Of a stretch of DNA of 64,000 nt, positions 21,110 through 29,851 are shown piece by piece. This stretch comes from Gautieria morchelliformis (lineage: Eukaryota; Basidiomycota; Agaricomycetes; Gomphales; Gomphaceae). The stretch lies in assembly GCA_015179125.1 (NCBI GenBank), contig WHVA01000130.1, forward strand, positions 1-64,000, written 5' to 3'. Each line of letters opens with the position of its first letter. The stretch's first letter is position 1. The notes under the pieces are model-generated. The model ran no database searches. It saw nothing but the letters and a program-made list of their open reading frames with translations, and was not told the origin of the DNA. A program made the translations under genes and the position numbers.

Positions 21110-21658
21110 TGTAAGAAGCCGGCCTTTGGCCGGTTACTTACCGGTATAACTTTCTTCCAAGCCCGAGCCTTGTGATACTCGTGCCCGAGTACATATGATT
21201 CTTATCCTGCGCCCAAGCCCGAGCCCGAGTTAGAGCTCATATCCAACCTTGATCCCATGCCCGTATCCCCTTAGTTACTGATTCCACTCCATCATGCATC
21301 ATCCATATATTACCTTGCCCTGACCTCGCCAAGACCTCCACTAATATGTTCACCCCTGACTCGTACCCTCGCTCGTATATAAACCCCCCTGTATGCATTC
21401 TTACTCCTCAGTCTGAAAATCAACTATCGTATAACTTTGATCCTTAGTTAGTTTCCAAGCCTCGCCTCTTAAGCCAAACCTCGCCTCTTATTCGTTCGCC
21501 TCCGAAGTTGGGACTCGTGCGTAGGGTCGGCACAGCACATAAGCTGAAGCCTAGTCCCTCTCCAACTTCCCCATCCAAACCTCGCCCCGTAACCTCGGAC
21601 ATTACCTCGGGTTTCGCTCCCGACCTTGGTCAACCTTACGACAGATCGTATTGTAACA
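21110..21658 (+). repeat. Element B2 3' LTR
   Basis: TGTAAGAAGCC...TTGTAACA, 549 bp, preceded by the purine tract AAGGAGGGGATAC. TATATAAACC near 21376 is the probable TATA box. Homologous to 7170-7956, 38850-39409 and 53812-54373. The right flank begins GTTCC; the left end of the element is gone, so no TSD can be tested. Confidence 0.95.
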
Positions 21659-21662
21659 GTTC

Positions 21663-22116
21663 CTCTGGAGGTTCTTTGACCTTTTTCATTGCTCGTGTTG
21701 ACTTGGTGGGCTGTCTTTTATTTTTGTTATTTCCCATTGTTGGTAAGGCAAGTCGAACTTGGTCGGGTTATGCCGATTCATAATAGGTGGCTTGCCGCGC
21801 TGCACCATCGACAACACCACGCACCACAGACACTTCAGCCTCTCTTGGTTTGGCACTCGTCTTCCATATGAACTTGCCCCGGGCTTTGAAGCATCCGCTG
21901 ACCCTGTTCTTCAATCGCACCTTTTCGCTTAGCTCCACAGGCTCGCCGTCAAGTACCAGCAGCTCCCTGTCAACTCCCCCATAACCCCAGTGGCGAACTT
22001 CCGTGAGTATCCCGGGCCGTATTCCTCATACCAGGGTGTCTGACCACTCAACTCCCACAGAGCGCCACGGCCCAGGCACATTTGTGTCCCAGGGCACGCG
22101 TACCTGCACCCACACC
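21663..22116. other. Unassigned flank right of B2
   Basis: GC-rich, with short plus-strand reading frames but no recognisable domain. May be the start of the unknown sequence that ends near 22801. Confidence 0.35.
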
Positions 22117-22215
22117 CGCCGCCGCCCGTTCCCCCACCACCCCATCCTCCTGCACCAGCTCGCCCACCCCAGCACCTCCGCGCCCCTCACCCCGCCGCGT
22201 ACGCGTGCGCCCCCC
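22117..22215. repeat. Direct repeat, left copy, flanking the hexamer array
   Basis: About 100 bp (CCGCCGCCCGTTCCCCCACC... to ...GTACGCGTGCGCCCCC) recurs with a few changes at about 22412-22505. The two copies bracket the CACCCG-type array, so the array probably grew between copies of a segmental duplication. Confidence 0.85.
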
Positions 22216-22251
22216 ACGTCCTTCGCGTCGTCGCCCAACCCGTCCCCGCAC

Positions 22252-22413
22252 CTGTGCCCGTACCTGCACCCGCACCCGCACCCGTACCTGCACCTGCATC
22301 TGCACCCGTACTTGCACCCGCACCCGTACCTGCACCCGCACCTGCACCCGCACCCGCACCTGCACCCACACCCGCACCCACACCTGCACCCGCACCTGCA
22401 CCCGCACCCGCCG
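22252..22413. repeat. Hexamer array CACCCG/CACCTG
   Basis: About 27 units of CACCCG, CACCTG or CACCCA with one strand C-rich. All three plus-strand frames stay open, giving Pro-Ala/Val, His-Pro/Leu and Arg-Thr/Cys-Thr repeats. Open frames here are a by-product of the repeat, not evidence of a gene. Confidence 0.95.
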
Positions 22414-22505
22414 CCGCCCGCTCCCCCACCACCCCGTCCTCCTACACCAGCTCGCCCACCCCAGCACCTCCGCGCCCCTCACCCCACCACATACGCGTGC
22501 GCCCC
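22412..22505. repeat. Direct repeat, right copy
   Basis: Second copy of the roughly 100-bp segment also found at 22117-22215. Compared with that copy, changes at CpG (GCCGCG versus ACCACA near the end) are visible. Confidence 0.85.
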
Positions 22506-22514
22506 CGCGGTTTC

Positions 22515-22801
22515 TGAGCTCAAGAACATGTCAGGATCGGCGAAGTTGCCTTATGGTGCATTGGCACTCGGTGCGGAAGGGATCAAAGATGCTATTACAA
22601 ACTTTGATGATGCGTATGTTCCACGTTATATTATCCCTCAGATTTTCGGGGCTTATGCTACACAGGAGGAAATCCGACATTGAGAATGAACGCCTACCAT
22701 CAGATCTCACTGATCCAACGTCAGAAGAAGCTAAGCCCTTCCTCTCCAATCCTACGACACCCTCTTCTGGAGATTCTCCTGTAGTGGGTTCTCACCATTA
22801 G
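22515..22801 (+). CDS. Unrecognised coding-like tail
   Basis: After the array, codon-like sequence reads SELKNMSGSAKLPYGALA.. with phrases DDAYVPRYIIPQIFGAYA, and in another frame ERLPSDLTDPTSEEAKPFL.. ending at a TAG at 22799-22801. The switch of frame near 22675 implies a short frameshift or an intron. The amino-acid composition is ordinary, unlike the array. No family is recognised. It could be the end of a host gene whose upstream part was displaced by the repeats. Confidence 0.3.
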
Positions 22802-23249
22802 TACAAAGTAGCAAACAAAATTAAAACCTGCATTGAACTACATACAGTAAGCTAAGCTTGCCCTCAGCACCCAAAATGCAAAATAAAAAATGCTTGTTTT
22901 ATTTGGATTTTTTAGTTCTATGCCCTAGCTATGGTCCACATAGCTTCAGATATGAAATTTCAAGCGAATCGGAGCGATATCAAGCAAGATATCGTTGTTC
23001 GAAGTTTGCGCGCTAAAACGGAAGCAAATCCGACGCGCGCCTTAGGTACTGCAAACGGGTGTAAGTGGATTACATTATAATATTTTGGGCAGGGAAAACC
23101 ATAACACACCTGTGAATTCTCCAATGGCTGGGCCTGCCATGAAAATCCAAGCAAAATCATAGGATTTTGGCAAGTAAAACTCTAAATAAAACCTTGAGAA
23201 GACATAGTCTTATGAGTAGGTTGTTTGTCATGGTGACAACATGAGGTTT
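22802..23249. other. AT-rich non-coding tract
   Basis: No gene seen. It holds words also found in the adjacent foldback (CCTGCCATGAAAATCC, GCAAAATCATA, GGCAGGGAAAACC), so the foldback element may begin earlier than its clearly paired arms. Confidence 0.45.
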
Positions 23250-23575
23250 ACTGTAACATGGATCTTGCTGACCTGCAAAGTCTTAACAAAATGATAATAT
23301 TTTGCCAGTTAAAATTATAAACAAATACATGGTATTACCCAGGTTTTATCTGGGGGTGAAACATAAAGCAAACAGTGAGTCGTCATGGCAGGAAAAACCG
23401 TTTACCAGTATTATCATTATGATTTTGCCTGCCATGAAGATGCACTGTTTGCTTTACATTTCCCCCCAGGGAAAACCTGGCTAATACCATGTATTTGTTT
23501 ATAATTTTAACCTGAAAAATATTCTTGTTTTGTTAAGATTTTGCAGGTTGGAAAAATCCTTGTTACTTTAACTGG
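23250..23575. mobile_element. Foldback (inverted-repeat) element
   Basis: Two arms of about 150 bp face each other around a short centre near 23410. Matching landmarks include CTTAACAAAA and TTTTGTTAAG, TTATAAACAAATACATGGTATTA and TAATACCATGTATTTGTTTATAA, AAAGCAAACAGTG and CACTGTTTGCTTT, and CATGGCAGG and CCTGCCATG. Arms are roughly 80-85% paired by eye. No coding. This is the structure of a MITE or foldback transposon; ends and TSD could not be fixed. Confidence 0.8.
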
Positions 23576-24801
23576 TCTCTGCTTCTGGTCGCTGCTTGCT
23601 TGACACTCTACAGCACGTGCGCTGGGCACTTAAGATCAGACTACTAAAATGGACTAGAGGGAGGGCCAGCATGTTCACGATGCAGGCCTCCAAGTCACAA
23701 TTGTGTACTGTACAGACACGTGTAGACTTGTACACTATTTCTGGTTCTTCCATGTTGCGGAAGAGGGCCCAGCTATTAAGGATATCCAGATCTCTTTGTG
23801 ACCACTAGTATGCATGGTAGGAGTAGTGAGCCATCAGGGAAACTGCGTAGATTTCACAAAAGATTATAATGGTATTATAATATATGAAATTGTAATAAGT
23901 GCTAAAATGTCATCCCAGAGCATTATACCACCAGAGCCAAAGGTAATGTAGCGGCCATGGGGTAGAATGATGATAGCATGAGTCCATTGTATAACCATCG
24001 GGACCCATGGGCTGTGATGACGGTCTGTGCCTACCATAATTATCACCAGTGCTATTTAATAACCAAGAAATGACCACCAAGACAGGCAATGGAAGATATA
24101 TTGATAAAGTAAGTAGCGGCTGTTACAATACACTATAGACACATGGGCCCTCCTGGCCTCCAAGGCTTCCAATTGCGCCAACATCTGCCCATACACAGTG
24201 TCACATTACGGTTCAATATATTCATGTGTGTTTGGAAATATATTTCTAATGAAGCATCAGTGAATTCCCAACACACGCAATGGTTCACGTACCCTTTCCA
24301 CCATCTCAACAAGGCTTCACGTTACTGAACCATGCCCTCATGCTACCACTGCAACTTGAAGTTACGGAGGTAGTGGGGGATTGCATGGTTGGCGAGTGTG
24401 AATGAGCCCTCCTCTGATGAGGATGGCGCTTAGATGAACTGTGCTTTCATCGAGCTTGATGATGAGAGCATGGTGGGTCGCAATGAGGGTGTTCAGGCAT
24501 AGAGAAAGAGATACCACATTTTAAGGGTTGGAAATTGTAGTCTGAGAACCTGCAAATTATTCAGTTTACGTTGGTGCTTGGCAAAAGAGTGGGTGAGGTA
24601 TGCAGATCTCCAAATAGGTCTGACCAACCCTATGATGCGTGCACATTAGATACGCACGTCATTGATCGTGCATCTGAGTGCATCACCTATTCAGATGTGT
24701 AAATACCCGAGTGAATCATATTGTAAGTGAGCCTCATTGTCAGATGCCAACTTTGCCAGAATGGCCTTGCACATATAGTCTACTTGGAGCGCAGTGACCT
24801 A
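23576..24801. other. Unassigned AT-rich tract
   Basis: About 1.2 kb with no reading frame above 62 codons and no repeat that I could match elsewhere in the window. Nothing supportable is seen in it. Confidence 0.4.
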
Positions 24802-24806
24802 CAACC

Positions 24807-25835
24807 TGTCATGACCCATCTATTTCCCTTACCCCGCTGTCTCTCTTCCCCCTCTCACCATTCCTCCTGCATCTTTGCCAGAGTTCACCATACCCTCCGA
24901 CCACTCCTCCCCTATGTTCGTTCCATTCGCTCTTCGCCACATTTGCCGAATGACCATTCGCTACTCGCATCATTCGCCAGCAGGCATGCCATCAAACACG
25001 ATCGACACCCTTTACCCGGCGTGATGGTTCATCACTGTCCCCATCATCTTCTCGATCCAACCCCTTTAGGTGTTCATATGGCCTGGATGCATTCGTGGGA
25101 CGTCCTACCCGTAGGTCATGTGGGATCAACCCAGCAGACGAAGAGTCCGTGCAGGGTGGTGTATATGCAGGTCTCAAGGTGTGTTTTCGTACATAGGTGC
25201 CTTCGCCCTCTTTCCTCTCCATTGTTTCATGTTTGCACCCCTCTTCCATTCTATTGTATGTCTATTTCATCTATTTGTATCACGACTGCACACCCCTATC
25301 CAACCCTGATTCATGACGGCCTCTTTCCTATTCGCTGTTACCATACGAGTATTCGATATAAATAGTTTACATTCACATGTACATTCCTCAGTTCAATTAT
25401 CATACATCAATCTTGTGCAAAATTGACCTCACTGTGACCATCGTCTTGAGCCCTCACCTGTAGATTCCTATCTTCGACCAGAGGAGGACTTGAGCACCAC
25501 TGGTGAGATTTTGTACTTCACCTTCATTACCTTAGCCTTCAAACTATTCTCTGTGCTGTCGGCGAAGGGCTCTGAAGGAGCACCTTTGCCGGTGAAAGGA
25601 TTGTTGCTACTTAGACAACCTTTCCGAGACAACTTGCACGTTATATTGTCAAGTGCCACGGGCTATTTCGCTATGACTGTAGATAGGGTGAGCCCCAACC
25701 AGGCAGCCCTCTTATCTTCTGAACATTTATTGGTTCAGCCTCTTCGCCAAACGGCATACCTATTCGCACAAGTTATTCGGGCATTCGCTGTGTTCACTAA
25801 TACACGATATTAATGCCTAAAAACCAATCTTGACA
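24807..25835 (+). repeat. Solo LTR F3 (short form)
   Basis: 1029 bp, TGTCATGAC...TTGACA, with TSD CAACC at 24802-24806 and CAGCC at 25836-25840 (one mismatch). Contains TATAAATAG near 25358, which sets the orientation for the family. It lacks the tandem duplication of F1 and F2. The TSD mismatch suggests an older insertion than F4. Confidence 0.9.
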
Positions 25836-25840
25836 CAGCC

Positions 25841-26076
25841 ACACCTACTTGTAACAGGTAATTGTATTCCAAACCAGTATGAGATAATTTAACCGATAGA
25901 CATATATTAAAATAAACGGAGATAATATTATTTGAAATCAACATGTGTTTTCATCAATCCATTACCAGAACATGTCCATACACCTCCATCCTTTCTCTGG
26001 AGCTCATATATTATACCAGTACTAGTCCTGTTCCTTGATACCAGCGTGCGGGTCGTTAACCATGACCTGACTGACC
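25841..26076. other. Flank between F3 and element C1
   Basis: AT-rich, no gene seen. Ends with CATAT, which is the candidate left TSD of the family-C composite (its right end is outside the window). Confidence 0.4.
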
Positions 26077-26081
26077 CATAT

Positions 26082-26296
26082 TGTAAAGATGACGATCTTT
26101 GACCTTGTATCACAAGGGCACTGCAGAACTTGACCAAATAGTGGTATTCTGAATGCTACGTAGTGACAGTGTAAGGTTAAGATGTGATGGGAACCGCTGG
26201 CCGGTTCCCACGCATAAAGTATACAGTGGGTCCCTAAGGGGCCCACTGGGATTATGTAATAACTAGAGTACATGTATGGTATCTAGGTTATTTACA
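26082..26296 (-). repeat. Element C1 3' LTR
   Basis: 215 bp; on the minus strand TGTAAATAACC...TCTTTACA. Contains the 25-bp near-palindrome at 26224-26248 (CAGTGGGTCCCT, AAGGGGCCCACTG). Same length as the C solo LTR at 7726-7940 and homologous to 63862-64000. Confidence 0.93.
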
Positions 26297-26312
26297 CCCT
26301 CCCCCTCTATAG
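26297..26312 (-). promoter_or_regulatory. Polypurine tract of C1
   Basis: The minus strand reads CTATAGAGGGGGAGGG directly before the 3' LTR, the usual place of the plus-strand primer in LTR elements. Confidence 0.75.
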
Positions 26313-26372
26313 ACAACTATAGGGGCCAACTACGACTCATAGAGGTCATCCATGATGGAGTCCTATAGAGTT

Positions 26373-27376
26373 GTGTCATGACCGGTTTATTTCTCCTACC
26401 GCGCTACCTCCATGTTCCCCCTCGTCACTCCCTAGCATCTTCGTCAGAGTTCGCGGCACCTACCGACCACTCCTCCTCTACGTCCACCCTACTTGCTGTT
26501 CGCCCCATCCTCCGAACCGCTGTTCACTGCTCGCGCATTTCGCCAGCAGGCACGCCATCAAATATGATCGATACCAATCACCCGGCATGATGGTTCATCA
26601 TTAGCCCCATCATCTTCTTAATCCAACCCCATTGGGTGTTCGTATGGCCAATGTGTGTTCGCAGGGCGTCCCTTCCATAGGTCATGCGGGATCAACCCAG
26701 TAAACGAAGAGTGGGTGCAGGGTAGCATGTATGCAGGTCCCAAGACATGGTTTTGTCCATAAGTGCCTTCGCCCCCTTTTACTCTCCGTCGTTCCACGTT
26801 CGCATTCTTCCCTCACTCTATTGTATGTTTATTCCATCTAATTAGTATCATGACTGCACACCCCTATCCGACCCTAACTCACGACGGCCTCTTTCCTATT
26901 CGCTAATACCTTGCGAGCATTCGATATAAGTAGTTTACATTCGCATGTATATTCTCCAGTTCAATTATCATACGTCGTTCATCTTGTGCAGCTTTAACCT
27001 CGCCGTGGTCACCGTCTTAAGTCTTCTCTTGGAGATTTCCATCTTCGACTAGCAGAGGACTTCGGCATCACTGGTGAGTTCTCATACTTCATCTTCGTTA
27101 CCTTAGCCTTCGAACCATTTTCTGTGCTGTTGGCGAAGGGATTGTCGAGACTTAGACAGCCCTTCCGTGAGACCTTGCACGTTACATCGTCAAGAGTCAC
27201 GGGCTATTTCGCTACGACTGTAGATAGGGTGAGCCCCGTTTAGGCAAACCCTCTTACCTTGTGAACATTCATTGGTTCACCCATTCGCCGAACGGCATAC
27301 TTATTCGCACAAGTTATTTGGGCATTCGCTGTGTTCACTAATACACAATATTAACGCCTAAAAACCCATCTTGACA
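26373..27376 (+). repeat. Solo LTR F4 (short form)
   Basis: 1004 bp, TGTCATGACCGG...TTGACA, with the perfect TSD AGTTG at 26368-26372 and 27377-27381. It lies in the 3' untranslated part of element C1, between its polypurine tract and extra ORF. Its start resembles that of solo LTR H. Confidence 0.95.
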
Positions 27377-28780
27377 AGTTGCTGATACGATGACGTCGTC
27401 GTCGTATTGGGCCGGTGGAGCACGTGACTCCTCCGGGGGCACCTCCGTGTCCACGGTGGTGATTGGGTGAGGCTGTTCTGCCTCACCACTAGCGGTGGGT
27501 TCCGCGTGAGTAATGGGGCCAGCATCCTCGCAGAGCATGGCCTCAACGGCGGGATCCTCAGCCTGGGGAGGGGGCCAGAAGTGCGCCAGCTCCTGGTCGA
27601 GCTGAATGTGAGTGAGGGGTCGGGCACCGTGGCCCTCACATGGCTGGTCTCGAGGACCTTTTGTTGGCCCTCGTGGGCGGCGGCACTGAATGCCGCGCCG
27701 GTGATACTGCGTTGAACATAATGTTCAATGCGTGCCACTCGCTCGCGAGTGACCCCCGCATAGCGGGCCAGCCATCTCGTGATCTCGGTGAGCGGGATGT
27801 CGGGGCCAGATCGGCCCCCCACGGGGTATGGGCCCGTGATGAACAGCCGCAAGCTGGTGCTCTGCGGCATCAGGACTTCCCTGGCATCGACGAGGCTCAA
27901 CAATTGGTCGGTCGAGCCGAACAAGTCGAGTAGTCTCGCCTTGAGGGGTGATGCGACCCCTTTGACCCGGGGCGCAAGGGCCTTCAACCACATCCAGACG
28001 TCCATGTCGTCTAGGTTGAAGGTACCATCCGCGTTGTCGCGGATGGCTGACGGGATTCCTTTGGGGTTGTGTATCCAACCCTTTAGGATGGCAGCAATGT
28101 CGTGCGGGATGCCGCCTGATATCACGAGGCAATCCCTTTTGGGATTGTGAGCACGTTGTTCACGCTCTATGCGTTTGAATATGCCGATCATCTCACCCGT
28201 GCGCACGAGTTGTGGTGTTTCTTTTGCCCGCGCTAGGAGTTTGACGAAGTGTGGGTCGTCGAGCGGGCAGACGTCGTACCATTGAGTACGACGCTGTTGG
28301 GCCTTCGCTACTGGTCGTGGTAGGAGGCCCGTCTCTGAGATTGGTGGATCTCCGAGTGGGATGATCTGTTAGCAACTAGGGGTTATGGCAGGGAAGGTTC
28401 GGTAGAGTTCTTAGAAAGCTAGAATCAAATTCACTCTCTCAGTGAATTTAGTGTCACTGTTATATTAATACAATACCTAGAATCAAATTCACTACATGAT
28501 TTTCAGTCAACATGCTATGAAAATACAAAGAATACTACTCGCCTCTCTCAGTGAATTTATTGTCACTGAGAGAGGAGTACTATCCTGTCTCAGAAGGCAT
28601 ATACATGCACCCGGCCCTTTAGCGCTCAAGAGCTCGCGCGTCGAAGTCATTTCAAACTCTGCTGGGTGCAGCCGCCTGTGAAAATAGAGTGTTTATGTTG
28701 CTAATAACTATTAGCTTGGGACCGCGTTGCTAATAATCATTAAGTAACTGTGGGAATTTACTAGTTCAAATCGCGTCCAG

Positions 28781-29501
28781 GTGCGTCCACACCACTGCTG
28801 TGCTCTCAAAGGTCAAACACTTCTCATGCACCCCATCCCTCCTGCGACTTTCTCTAGTGTCCCGGTATCAGCTCCAGGTTTGGAGGCTGTGGTCGACCCC
28901 GCACTCATTGGCGATGCAGCCAACACATTGTGTCCACCAGGCACGGCCACATCTGCTCTGCCACTCGCTTCCCCTTCAAGATCCACCTTGGACTCTATGG
29001 CCTCCAAAGTGCGGAAGTTTCGCGAGCAGTTTTCTACCAAGGAGACCCATTAGGAGGAAAAGGAGCGGGCTAAAGAGGTAAGTAGGGTGGTGGGGCATGG
29101 TATTTATATATATTAAAAGTTCTCATATGTCCCAGGTCCAGAATGCATCAGAGGCTGTGCAGAAATCTATGACCACCAATCACCGAAAGACCAAAAAACA
29201 CTCACGCTCACTTTCCAATTCAGACAGCAACAGTGGGTCAAGCACTAGCACTCTGGAATCTGGGTCAGTCGCATCCAGTGTGAGCTGTGTCAACACATCC
29301 AGGGAGATAGCAAGGATGGTGCAAATGATGGAGAGGCATGAGGAATGGGAGGCAAGGAAGGAAGAGGAACTGAAGGAGTTCCGGATGAGCCTCCTGGCTC
29401 ATAAAGACCGGGTGATTGAAATGCAAGATCGGGTGGTCAAAATGCAGGAGCGCACGTCCAATGCGCTCCTGGACATCTTGCACCAGGGGCTGCTTAACTA
29501 A
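28781..29501 (+). pseudogene. Two-exon gene carried by the DNA transposon
   Basis: Exon 1 from an ATG at 28781 encodes a Ser/Pro/Ala-rich stretch ending STLDSMASKVRKFREQF. The frame runs on to a GT-AG intron at 29078-29135 (GTAAGT...CCCAG, 58 nt, phase 0) and then matches exon 2, which is Ser/Asn-rich (SRSLSNSDSNSGSSTS) and ends in a charged helix (ARMVQMMERHEEWEARKEEELKEF ... NALLDILHQGLLN) before a TAA at 29499-29501. One in-frame TAG at 29051-29053 in exon 1 breaks it. The long C-terminal charged helix resembles the tails of Myb/SANT-type second proteins of PIF/Harbinger elements, but no Myb domain is visible. Confidence 0.5.
29078..29135 (+). other. Intron of the transposon-borne gene
   Basis: GTAAGT donor after GAG and TCCCAG acceptor before GTCCAG, 58 nt, phase 0; a TATTAAAAG or TCTCAT region precedes the acceptor. 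The frames on both sides agree, which supports it. Confidence 0.6.
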
Positions 29502-29851
29502 TTAACATGAGCACTGTTTGAATGCAACGCTCCTCATTCTCTCAAATTCCACAATGCGTCAGTCACATGTTCCTGATGGCTAATGCATATTAGCTCTCTT
29601 GTTATATTAGATCGTTCCTAATAATTATTATCGTACTTGATAATTGTTAGCAAACATAAACACTCTAATAGAGATAACAAAATGAAATGGAGAGATAGGG
29701 AGTGACTGGAAATTTTCGAAAATAATCAGAGAAGTGAATGCATGGTACAAGAACAATGTAAGAAGAGATTGAAACACCATACAATAGATCGAACATATTA
29801 TGCTTGATTTTGGTGCAGGAGCATAAATGCACCCAACACACCCCCTAAAGC

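Larger units (their letters stand above)
17447..21658 (+). mobile_element. Element B2: 3' half of a family-B gypsy element
   Basis: Plus-strand remnant containing the RT end, RNase H, integrase with chromodomain, a tail-to-tail accessory gene and the 3' LTR. Its 5' LTR, gag, protease and most of RT are missing, the cut lying exactly at the copia 1 3' LTR. The pol part has about four breaks. The same family is complete at both ends at 38850-54373 on the other strand. Confidence 0.92.
28686..29666 (+). mobile_element. DNA transposon inside the copia 2 LTR
   Basis: 981 bp with inverted ends AGAGTGTTTATGTTGCTAA and its partner TTAGCAAACATAAACACTCT. Comparison with the other copia 2 LTR (34365-34375) shows a 3-bp target duplication AAT (28683-28685 and 29667-29669). 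Words like TTGCTAATAA recur near both ends as subterminal repeats. It carries a spliced reading frame but no transposase was recognised, so it is non-autonomous or its second gene only. A 3-bp duplication would fit PIF/Harbinger or CACTA; the TIR is not diagnostic to me. Confidence 0.8.
28367..29838 (-). repeat. Copia 2 3' LTR, enlarged by a DNA transposon
   Basis: 1472 bp in all; about 490 bp without the transposon at 28686-29666 and its target duplication. Ends TGTTAGCAAC and CACCCAACA on the plus strand. The adjacent internal edge (CACCCCCTAAAGC) is the polypurine tract in reverse. Confidence 0.93.

Noticed and set aside
22003-22683. His/Pro-, Ala/Pro- or Arg/Thr-rich protein genes over the hexamer array
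   Set aside because: All three forward frames and the reverse frames are open because of the CACCCG repeat. No frame has domain content, and openness is explained by the repeat.
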